Below the pieces are notes generated by a model that saw only the letters and a program-made list of their open reading frames with translations, had not been told where the DNA came from and did not search any database. Positions 1 through 5,750 of a stretch of 6,152 bases of DNA are shown here, one piece after another. Origin of the DNA: an uncultured Burkholderiales bacterium (GTDB lineage: Bacteria; Pseudomonadota; Gammaproteobacteria; Burkholderiales; Burkholderiaceae_D); contig CAIVDH010000127.1 of NCBI GenBank assembly GCA_903904635.1, forward strand, positions 1 through 6,152, given 5' to 3'. Made by a program: the position numbers and the translations under genes. Each line of letters begins with the position of its first letter. Within the stretch, counting starts at the first letter, position 1.

Positions 1-888
1 AGTCATGTCACCGGATTAATTGCGCTGATTGCTGCTATCGCGCATGTAGGCGGCACACTCGTAATCGTGCCTGAATTTAAGGCCGCTGATTTTGTAACGC
101 TCGCTGCACGCCAGCGCATTACGTATTCCCTGATGGTGCCGGCGATGTATCAGCTGTGTTTGCTGCAACCCGCGTTTCGTGAGCTGGATTTATCAGCGTG
201 GCGCGTAGGCGGATTTGGTGGCGCACCGATGCCATCGGCCACCATCGATGCACTGGCCGAAGCGGTACCCGGCCTGACCCTGGTGAATTGCTATGGCTCG
301 ACCGAGACCACCTCACCGGCCACCATCATGCCGCTAGGTCTTTCAGCGATACACACTGACAGCGTAGGCATTACCCTGCCCTGCGCAACAATTAGCGTGA
401 GAGATGAAAACGGTAACGCCGTTGCAGCAGGTGTTACAGGTGAATTATGGATAGGTGGTGCGATGGTGGTGCCCGGCTATTGGGATAATCCGACTGCCAG
501 TGAAAATGGGTTTGCACAGGGCTGCTGGCGCTCGGGCGACTTGGGTTCAGTAGATGAGCAAGGTCTGGTGCGTATTTTCGATCGCATCAAAGACATGATT
601 AATCGTGGCGGCTTCAAGATTTATTCAGTCGAAGTGGAAAACGTCTTGATGGCATTGCAAGGCGTAGTCGAAGCCGCCGTAGTCGGCCACCCTTGCCCGG
701 TGTTGGGTGAACGCGTGCATGCCTATGTGTATGCGCCGCAAATCAAACTACAAACAGAACAAATACGTCAGCATTGTGCAGAGCGGCTGGCCGATTACAA
801 AGTGCCGGAACATGTGGTGTTTGTTGATACGCCATTGCCGCGTAATCCTAACGGTAAATTATTAAAGCGTCAGTTGCGGGCGAGCTGA
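1..888 (+). CDS. Acyl-CoA synthetase / AMP-dependent ligase, 5'-truncated by window edge
   Basis: The reading frame is open from base 1, so the GTG at 67 is an internal Val codon, not a start. The visible 295 residues are the second half of a class I adenylate-forming enzyme, which activates a carboxylic acid with ATP to an acyl-AMP and usually passes it to CoA. Fragment landmarks are: a YGSTETT core (motif A5) near residues 98-104; W-R-S-G-D-L-G (A7, ribose-binding Asp) near 177-182; D-R-I-K-D and R-G-G-F-K-I-Y (A8 hinge) near 194-208; and the P-N-G-K motif with the catalytic Lys near 286, nine residues before the TGA stop. The C-terminal lid is complete, so the gene looks intact here. Substrate cannot be read from this half; a small or medium-chain carboxylic acid is possible. 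It converges on the enolase-like gene with only 18 bp between stop codons. The family call is firm and the substrate is unknown. Confidence 0.93.
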   Translation, partial: SHVTGLIALIAAIAHVGGTLVIVPEFKAADFVTLAARQRITYSLMVPAMYQLCLLQPAFRELDLSAWRVGGFGGAPMPSATIDALAEAVPGLTLVNCYGSTETTSPATIMPLGLSAIHTDSVGITLPCATISVRDENGNAVAAGVTGELWIGGAMVVPGYWDNPTASENGFAQGCWRSGDLGSVDEQGLVRIFDRIKDMINRGGFKIYSVEVENVLMALQGVVEAAVVGHPCPVLGERVHAYVYAPQIKLQTEQIRQHCAERLADYKVPEHVVFVDTPLPRNPNGKLLKRQLRAS

Positions 889-908
889 ATCTGTAATCAG
901 ATTTAGCT
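883..908. terminator. Inverted repeat spanning both convergent stop codons, possible bidirectional terminator
   Basis: The arms AGCTGAATCTG (883-893) and CAGATTTAGCT (898-908) can form an 11-bp stem with one G-U pair and a TAAT loop. The left arm contains the TGA of the ligase gene and the right arm reaches into the TAG of the enolase-like gene (909-907). It could fold in either transcript and stop or protect both 3' ends. The stem is only moderately GC-rich and no U-tract follows on either side, so it is not a textbook intrinsic terminator. Confidence 0.45.
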
Positions 909-2190
909 ATCTGCTCCTGATTGGCAAAGCCCCCGCGCCGGCAAAGCGCGCCTTTGCCCCCAGCGCCTCTTCTATGCGCAACAGCTCATTCCATTTCGCC
1001 ATGCGCTCAGACCGGGCAAAAGACCCCACCTTAAGCTGACCCGCATTCCAGCCTACGGCCAGATGCGCAATCATCACATCTTCCGATTCTCCCGAACGCG
1101 CCGAGACAATAGTAGAAAATCCGGCTGCCCTAGCGGCACTCATTGCGGCCATGGTTTCGCTGATGGTGCCGGCCTGATTCGGTTTGATTAGCACCGCATT
1201 ACACGCGCCCTGCTCCACCGCTTTGCGCACACGCGTGGCAGACGTCACCAGAAAATCATCACCTATCACTTGCACTCTGTCGCCGACTGCCTCGGTAAAA
1301 TCTATCATGCCGCCGGCATCATCCTCAGCCACCGGATCTTCTATCGACAAAATCGGATATTTATCTATCCAGTTAATTAATACCGCTATCCATTCTGCGG
1401 TTGTATATTCACGCAGCTCAAGGCCGGGGCGATAACATCCGCCGCTACCAAATTCAGAAGCGGCAATATCAAGCGAGATCATGACTTCGCCATTTTGGTA
1501 GCCAGCTTTTTCAATTGAGCGAGTCAGCATCTGCAGTGCTTCTTCATTGCTAGAAAAATCAGGCCACCAGCCACCCTCGTCTGCCACACCTGCGCGCTTG
1601 CCTGCATCCGCCATCAAATCACCTGCCGCGCGATACACCTCGGCCACCATCGCCAGTGCTTCATCCATACTGGTAGCGGCTATCGGCATAACCAGCAAAT
1701 CTTGTATATCAATACGCCGGCCAGCATGCGCACCACCACCAAAAATCTGAATTTCCGGCAGCGGCAATGAAACCGGATTGTCGCCTGCCAGATAACGCCA
1801 CAAGGGCAGATGCTGCGAATTTGCTGCTGCATTTAATACGGCCATGGACGTGGCAATGATGGCATTGCCACCTAGCCGGGATTTATTTGGCGTGCCGTCT
1901 AACGCAATCATGATGTGATCAATCTCAGACTGATTAAGCGCGTCTTTACCTATCAATGCTGGCGCAATCTCACGCTCAATATTGGCTAAGGCAGTCGCTA
2001 CACCATAGCCGCCAAATGCGTTGCCACCATCACGCAGCTCTATTGCTTCATAGCTGCCGCATGAAGCACCCGCCGGCGCTATGCCACGCCCAATGGCGCC
2101 GCCTACAAGTGCCACCTCTACCTCGATAGTAGGACGGCCACGTGAGTCCCAGATGCGGCGGCTTTTTAGTGCAATGATGTGGGTGTTCAT
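907..2190 (-). CDS. Enolase-superfamily protein (enolase paralogue with altered active site)
   Basis: The product is 427 residues, the usual enolase length, and aligns by eye along the whole of bacterial and yeast enolase. Enolase interconverts 2-phosphoglycerate and phosphoenolpyruvate. Conserved here (yeast numbering in brackets) are the mobile-loop Ser43 (39), His155 (159), Glu205 in D-E-G-G (211), metal ligands Asp241, Glu284 and Asp311 (246, 295, 320), Lys336 (345), Arg365/Ser366 (374/375) and Lys387 (396). Two positions differ: Asp164 replaces catalytic Glu168, and Ala364 replaces His373 of the S-H-R-S-G-E signature (here S-A-R-S-G-E). The start at 2190 is preferred to the in-frame ATG at 2211: it has AAGGA nine bases upstream, its ATG overlaps the kinase TGA (ATGA), and the protein then begins like enolases. 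It is coupled to the upstream kinase gene. It is probably a specialised paralogue with a different or modified substrate. True enolase activity is not excluded. Confidence 0.9.
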   Translation of the reverse strand: MNTHIIALKSRRIWDSRGRPTIEVEVALVGGAIGRGIAPAGASCGSYEAIELRDGGNAFGGYGVATALANIEREIAPALIGKDALNQSEIDHIMIALDGTPNKSRLGGNAIIATSMAVLNAAANSQHLPLWRYLAGDNPVSLPLPEIQIFGGGAHAGRRIDIQDLLVMPIAATSMDEALAMVAEVYRAAGDLMADAGKRAGVADEGGWWPDFSSNEEALQMLTRSIEKAGYQNGEVMISLDIAASEFGSGGCYRPGLELREYTTAEWIAVLINWIDKYPILSIEDPVAEDDAGGMIDFTEAVGDRVQVIGDDFLVTSATRVRKAVEQGACNAVLIKPNQAGTISETMAAMSAARAAGFSTIVSARSGESEDVMIAHLAVGWNAGQLKVGSFARSERMAKWNELLRIEEALGAKARFAGAGALPIRSR

Positions 2191-3236
2191 AATGTTGCGT
2201 CCTTTTTCCATGCAGCGCTAATCTGTACCAATTGTGTTGCCGGTTGCAGTAACCAGTGCCGTGCAAACTGGCGCAGATGGTCCTGATCTTCTTGTGATGT
2301 GAGATATTCCAGCGGTGATTTTCCATCTACCCGCGCCAATAATATCGCTGCCAGTAATTTACAGATGCGCGCTTCAATTGCAGCAGCAGGTTCCCAGTTG
2401 ACGCCCTTAAGATAATTTTCTACAAACGCATCAAAACAGGATAAATAATTATTCCATGACAGTGGTCGCCACAAACACTTAGTCAATAAATGACATAAAC
2501 AAAAAGCCGCATCAAAGGCCGGGTCGCCGTACCACGCACATTCAGCGTCCAGCAGTATTGGCCCTTTGGGGCCAGCGAGTATATTTTTCGGGCTGATGTC
2601 ACCATGCACTAAGGCGCGTTTAATATTGGCAGTCTGTGCAATCAGCTTTTCTAAAACAGCTGCGCAATCAGGATGCTTTTTTGCTGTCGCTGCAAAATAC
2701 GGATCCAGTCGCAGCGCAAAAAAATTCTGGTCATATGCAAATTGCTGCGCCAACGCTGGCTGATTCGCTGTAGCCGCATGTATGGTCACGAGCTGGTGCG
2801 CTACCTGAGCGGCGAATGCGGGCATAGCCACACCATCGCGCAGCTGCGCTTTCCAGACTGGATGATGTTCAGGATCCAGCCATTGCATGGCAAAGCTGTG
2901 TGATGAACCATCTTCACCCAAGATCACAGGCACCGCATCCGGCAAAATCTCAGCGGCCAGTTTCATCCACGCGACTTCGGCATGATTACGCTCGAGTGGC
3001 GCAGACCAGTGAGTAGCGACCTTCAGTTCTGGCAGCGCCTGCTTGATACAGAGCGCGCCGCCACGCGTATCAGCACGCAGGATATTGGACGATACACCAC
3101 CGGCCAGCGGCCACAGCGCAGGCGTTTCGTCCGCATCGATGAGGCGCATGCGCAGCAGCGCGCGATGCAAGTCGCTGGCCTGAGATGATTCAGGCGTCAG
3201 ATGGGAAGTTAAACCTGAATGCTGATCGGCAGTCAC
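2187..3236 (-). CDS. APH/choline-kinase-family phosphotransferase, substrate unknown
   Basis: The 349-residue product has the kinase-like fold of aminoglycoside, choline and methylthioribose kinases, which move the ATP gamma-phosphate to a hydroxyl on a small molecule. Visible elements are: a G-G-V-S-S-N nucleotide loop (46-51), Lys65 in C-I-K-Q, a candidate helix-C Glu87, the catalytic H-G-D-I-S-P-K-N loop (Asp213, Asn218) and the metal-binding L-L-D-A-E (Asp230, Glu232). There is no signal peptide or membrane segment, so it should be cytoplasmic. The start is GTG at 3236 with only a weak GAGA Shine-Dalgarno; no other in-frame start occurs before Met30, which would leave the nucleotide loop intact. 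Its TGA overlaps the ATG of the enolase-like gene, so the two products likely act in one pathway. Relatives include methylthioribose kinase and the hydroxyacyl-CoA kinase LvaA of levulinate catabolism. Nothing specifically supports antibiotic resistance. Confidence 0.88.
   Translation of the reverse strand: MTADQHSGLTSHLTPESSQASDLHRALLRMRLIDADETPALWPLAGGVSSNILRADTRGGALCIKQALPELKVATHWSAPLERNHAEVAWMKLAAEILPDAVPVILGEDGSSHSFAMQWLDPEHHPVWKAQLRDGVAMPAFAAQVAHQLVTIHAATANQPALAQQFAYDQNFFALRLDPYFAATAKKHPDCAAVLEKLIAQTANIKRALVHGDISPKNILAGPKGPILLDAECAWYGDPAFDAAFCLCHLLTKCLWRPLSWNNYLSCFDAFVENYLKGVNWEPAAAIEARICKLLAAILLARVDGKSPLEYLTSQEDQDHLRQFARHWLLQPATQLVQISAAWKKDATL
2200..2204 (-). promoter_or_regulatory. 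Shine-Dalgarno site that fixes the enolase-like start
   Basis: On the minus strand AAGGA lies nine bases before the ATG at 2190, inside the last codons of the kinase gene. Together with the ATGA overlap it argues for start at 2190 and for translational coupling of the two genes. Confidence 0.7.
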
Positions 3237-3276
3237 ATAGTCTCGATGTTATTTTTTTGGACAAATGCGCAGACCG

Positions 3277-3305
3277 GTGTGGGCTCTGTGCATGCAAGCC
3301 CATAC
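3277..3305. repeat. Dyad overlapping the candidate -10 and start site upstream of the kinase
   Basis: The arms GTGTGGGCT (3277-3285) and AGCCCATAC (3297-3305) pair over 9 bp with one G-T mismatch that is a G-U wobble in RNA. The 11-base loop contains TGCATGCA. No T-run follows on either strand, so it is unlikely to be an intrinsic terminator. Its overlap with the candidate -10 suggests an operator; a 5'-end mRNA hairpin is the alternative. Confidence 0.35.
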
Positions 3306-3333
3306 TATAACCGAGCTAATAACTCAGGCTCAA
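3304..3333 (-). promoter_or_regulatory. Candidate sigma-70 promoter for the kinase-enolase operon
   Basis: Read on the minus strand there is a -35-like TTGAGC (3333-3328), an 18-bp spacer and a -10-like TATAGT (3309-3304). These match the consensus at 4 of 6 and 5 of 6 positions. The -35 overlaps the stop codon of the J-domain gene. Initiation would fall near 3297, about 60 bases before the kinase GTG. This is a motif match only. Confidence 0.4.
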
Positions 3334-3770
3334 AACAGCAAGGCTAGTAATAACGCTATCAATAAAGCCGTCACCCAGAAAATCAGGTATTGGGAGGGCT
3401 GACGCAGCTGCGTAAAAACACCAGACCATGCTTGCTGCATGTGGATAGTTTTGATCTGGCGCCGGTCTGCACGTCTGCGTACCTGATGCCTGCGTGGTGC
3501 TTGTGATGTTTGTGATGCCTGTGCAGTTTGTTCAGGCTGACGTGATTCTGATCTGGCTATCCACTGATCATGCTCGCGCCTTGATGCCGGATCAGACAAG
3601 ACTTTATAGGCGGCGCTAATTAGCTGAAAGGTATGCGTGACAGACGGATTATCCGGATGATGATCGGGATGAAATTTACTACACAGTGTTTTATATGCTG
3701 CCCGTATCACTTCCGGCGGCGCATTGCGCGCCACCTTCAGATTGTCGTAATGGGTATGGAGTCCGTTCAT
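3330..3770 (-). CDS. Short tail-anchored J-domain protein (class C DnaJ-like co-chaperone)
   Basis: The 146-residue product starts with a J-domain (about residues 7-70). It has the H-P-D motif at 34-36 that stimulates the Hsp70 (DnaK) ATPase, and helix IV text A-A-Y-K-V-L-S-D typical of DnaJ. There is no G/F region, zinc finger or DnaJ C-terminal domain. A Gln/Arg-rich linker (about 73-110) follows, then a hydrophobic segment at about 127-146 ending at the C-terminus. This predicts a tail-anchored protein with its J-domain in the cytoplasm, recruiting DnaK to the inner membrane. The frame is open to an ATG at 3854, but those 28 extra residues look non-coding and the J-domain begins properly from 3770, which has a modest GAG site upstream. 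It lies between the dehydrogenase and the kinase on the same strand; a functional link to them is not evident. Confidence 0.83.
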   Translation of the reverse strand: MNGLHTHYDNLKVARNAPPEVIRAAYKTLCSKFHPDHHPDNPSVTHTFQLISAAYKVLSDPASRREHDQWIARSESRQPEQTAQASQTSQAPRRHQVRRRADRRQIKTIHMQQAWSGVFTQLRQPSQYLIFWVTALLIALLLALLF

Positions 3771-3780
3771 TTCTACTCGT

Positions 3781-3800
3781 CTTGTTTTTCGACAAACAAG
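3781..3800. repeat. Small perfect inverted repeat in the J-domain gene leader
   Basis: CTTGTTT (3781-3787) and AAACAAG (3794-3800) form a perfect 7-bp dyad with a 6-base loop, ten bases upstream of the J-domain ATG. It could be an operator or a leader hairpin close to the ribosome-binding site. AT-rich composition makes chance occurrence plausible. Confidence 0.25.
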
Positions 3801-3866
3801 CGTAAACCAGACACCACCGTCATTGCTTGATAAAGCGCAATAAAAAAAGCCCATCAGTATGCAGTT

Positions 3867-5006
3867 TTAAAAAATAACGCGCTGACTAACCTGACTTAAA
3901 TCCGGTAAACCCAGCAAGGCCTGCGTAATGTCTATCTCTTGCTGCAAAATAGAAATCGCTTGCGCCACCCCGGCCTGCCCACCTGCAGCCAGACCATACA
4001 GACCGGCGCGGCCAACGATGCAAGCGTTGGCACCCAGCGCCATGGCCTTAACGATATCGCTGCCGCGGCGCACCCCGCCGTCCATAATGATGTCAACTTT
4101 GCCGTCAATTGCCTCAGCAATGGCAGGCAGCGCAGATACAGCCGATGGCGCACCATCAAGCTGACGTCCGCCATGATTGGAAACAATCACCGCATCTACC
4201 CCATGTGCCACTGCAAGCCGCGCATCTTCCGGATGCAAAATACCTTTCACAGCCAGCTTGCCCGGCCATTGTGCGCGTAACCAGGCCAGATCTTTCCAGC
4301 TCACTGAGGCATCAAATTGCGCTGCGATACGTGCGGTAAGTGTGGTCAGTTTGGGCTTGGCATCGGTGGCGCTATCGAGATTGCCGAAGGTGATTCTTGG
4401 CCCATTTGCCATGCGCCACAACCAGCCCAGCTTGCTGGCGTAGTCAAAAACATTATCCAGCCCTATGCGCGGCGGTATCGTAAAGCCATTGCGCACATCA
4501 CGCTCACGCGGACCTTGCAGCGGCAAATCCACCGTCAAGACCAGCACCGGACATTTTGCCAGGCGGGCACGTTCTATCAATGACGCCGTAATGCCACGAT
4601 CTTTTTGTACATACAGCTGGAACCAGTGATCACTGCGACCTTCGCTGGCGATCTGCTCAATGCTGCAATTCGAGGTGGTGGACTGACAATACCCGATGCC
4701 GGCAGCAGCTGTTGCGCGCGCCATCGCAAGATCGCCATGCGGCCATAGCAGCCCGGCCATACCAGTGGGACCCAATATCAAAGGCGAACGTAATTTCTGC
4801 CCCAACAACTCGACCGCTTGCGTACGCTGACTGACATCAACCAATACCCGCGGTGCAAAGCGCATCGCAGCAAAATCTGCTTCATTGTCACGCAGCGTGC
4901 GTTCATCATGCGCACCGCCGTCGATGAAACCAAATACGGAACGCGGTAATTTATCTTGCGCAATCAAACGCAGATCGCGAATCGTCAGAGCTTGGGGTAG
5001 TTTCAC
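3867..5006 (-). CDS. FMN-dependent alpha-hydroxy-acid dehydrogenase (lactate/mandelate dehydrogenase-like)
   Basis: The 379-residue TIM-barrel flavoprotein would oxidise an L-2-hydroxy acid to the 2-oxo acid, passing electrons from FMN to the respiratory chain or to oxygen. Visible family residues are: L-G-P-T-G-M near 78-83 (FMN binding), Q-L-Y with Tyr132, Asp160 in T-V-D-L-P, Arg167, Lys254 in V-K-G-I, the catalytic S-N-H-G-G-R-Q-L-D (His278, Arg281) and the M-D-G-G-V-R-R phosphate site near 308-314. The G-P-T-G / W-P-H-G-D-L-A and S-T-T-S-N segments resemble mandelate dehydrogenase. The variable 180-235 segment, with W-L-W-R-M, is where relatives attach to the membrane. The substrate-contacting Tyr just before the D-G-G motif is Phe27 here. 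The start is GTG at 5006, chosen for AAGGA eight bases upstream (5019-5015). The exact substrate (lactate, mandelate, glycolate or other) is unresolved. Confidence 0.92.
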   Translation of the reverse strand: MKLPQALTIRDLRLIAQDKLPRSVFGFIDGGAHDERTLRDNEADFAAMRFAPRVLVDVSQRTQAVELLGQKLRSPLILGPTGMAGLLWPHGDLAMARATAAAGIGYCQSTTSNCSIEQIASEGRSDHWFQLYVQKDRGITASLIERARLAKCPVLVLTVDLPLQGPRERDVRNGFTIPPRIGLDNVFDYASKLGWLWRMANGPRITFGNLDSATDAKPKLTTLTARIAAQFDASVSWKDLAWLRAQWPGKLAVKGILHPEDARLAVAHGVDAVIVSNHGGRQLDGAPSAVSALPAIAEAIDGKVDIIMDGGVRRGSDIVKAMALGANACIVGRAGLYGLAAGGQAGVAQAISILQQEIDITQALLGLPDLSQVSQRVIF

Positions 5007-5196
5007 TGGCAGTGTCCTTATTTGATTATTTTTTATACGGATAAAACTGAGCTGAAATTAATTATTGTTTTCTGCAATTATTTTCTGTAATTGGCAGAAT
5101 CAAACACATCATAACCAAGACCCGGATCAAACTCGGGATAATGCTGCTGCCTTGCGCATCTAATTTGCTCTCATTGTCATCCGAAAAGGAGAGCTT
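5007..5196. promoter_or_regulatory. Divergent control region between the hydroxy-acid dehydrogenase gene and dps
   Basis: This 190-bp AT-rich intergenic stretch must carry promoters firing both ways. It holds three CTGNAATT copies (5052-5059, 5072-5079, 5085-5092), the last two inside a 13-bp-period direct repeat TTTTCTG(C/T)AATT. A dyad CCCG...CGGG lies at 5121-5137 and a GATAAT -10-like hexamer at 5137-5142 points toward dps. On the minus strand a TATAAA hexamer (about 5039-5034) could serve the dehydrogenase gene. The dps -10 candidate has no good -35, which would fit an activator-dependent promoter. Confidence 0.45.
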
Positions 5197-5697
5197 ATGC
5201 CACAAGCACACACAAAAATTATGCCACTTGAACTCGGCATCACAGAAAAAGATCGGCTAAATATCGTACAAGGTCTGTCACATTTACTGGCCGACACCTA
5301 CACACTTTATCTGAAAACACATAATTTTCACTGGAATGTGACGGGCCCTCAGTTTCAGACTTTGCATGCACTGTTCATGCAGTTTTATCAAGAACAATGG
5401 TTGGCCGTTGACCAAATCGCGGAGCGTATCCGCACCCTGGGCGCACCGGCACCGGGATCATATGATGAGTTTAGCCGGTTAACCGCTATTAAACCCGGCA
5501 TACAGCACCCGCATGCTACCGATATGGTCCGTGAACTTGTACAAGCGCAGCAGACCCTGATAAAAACCGCACGCAAATTTTTCCCGGTAGCAGAACATGC
5601 ACATGATCAGGTAACGTGCGATCTGCTCACGCAGCGCTTACAAATACATGAAAAAAATACCTGGATGCTACGCAGCCTGTTAGAGGAACAGGATTGA
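5197..5697 (+). CDS. dps: Dps-family ferritin-like DNA-protection protein
   Basis: The 166-residue product has the length and sequence of Dps mini-ferritins, which form 12-subunit shells that oxidise Fe(II) with peroxide, store the iron and shield DNA during stress and starvation. The signature K-T-H-N-F-H-W-N-V-T-G-P (40-51) and V-D-Q-I-A-E-R-I-R (71-79) supply the inter-subunit ferroxidase ligands His45, His57, Asp72 and Glu76. The residue four after His57, Asp or Glu in typical Dps, is Met61. The C-terminal H-E-K-N-T-W-M-L-R-S-L-L (150-161) is typical of the family. There is no Lys-rich N-terminal tail like that used by E. coli Dps to bind DNA, so DNA binding is uncertain. A strong AGGAG five bases before the ATG supports the start. 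The next gene follows after 53 bp on the same strand and may be co-transcribed. Confidence 0.95.
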   Translation: MPQAHTKIMPLELGITEKDRLNIVQGLSHLLADTYTLYLKTHNFHWNVTGPQFQTLHALFMQFYQEQWLAVDQIAERIRTLGAPAPGSYDEFSRLTAIKPGIQHPHATDMVRELVQAQQTLIKTARKFFPVAEHAHDQVTCDLLTQRLQIHEKNTWMLRSLLEEQD

Positions 5698-5750
5698 AAA
5701 AAGTTAAACCCAATTAAGCCAAATTATATTTTTATTCGCTGAGGACACAG

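Noticed and set aside
2190..2211. Upstream ATG at 2211 as the start of the enolase-like gene
   Set aside because: It adds seven residues that are just the overlapping kinase C-terminus read in another frame and contains the Shine-Dalgarno of the 2190 start. The ATGA overlap and enolase N-terminus favour 2190.
2048..2326. 92-residue minus-strand frame overlapping the kinase-enolase junction
   Set aside because: It runs in a different frame across two well-supported genes, and its sequence is low-quality shadow text rich in His, Arg and Cys.
2187..3236. Aminoglycoside resistance gene
   Set aside because: Only the general APH fold is shared; chromosomal coupling to an enolase-like gene points to metabolism, and no mobile-element or resistance context is present.
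3841..3850. Run of T on the minus strand after the dehydrogenase gene as an intrinsic terminator
   Set aside because: GGGC precedes the T-run but no matching GCCC arm lies upstream, so no stable stem forms.
3771..3854. N-terminal extension of the J-domain protein to an ATG at 3854
   Set aside because: The extra 28 residues show no family resemblance and J-domains normally begin within a few residues of the start; the ATG at 3770 fits.
3939..4280. 113-residue plus-strand frame inside the hydroxy-acid dehydrogenase gene
   Set aside because: It lies wholly antisense to a strongly supported gene, and the protein has no recognisable motif; it is a shadow frame.
5698..5750. Separate promoter (TATATT at 5725-5730) for the host-attachment gene
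   Set aside because: There is no acceptable -35 at the right spacing and the sequence is simply AT-rich; too weak to call.
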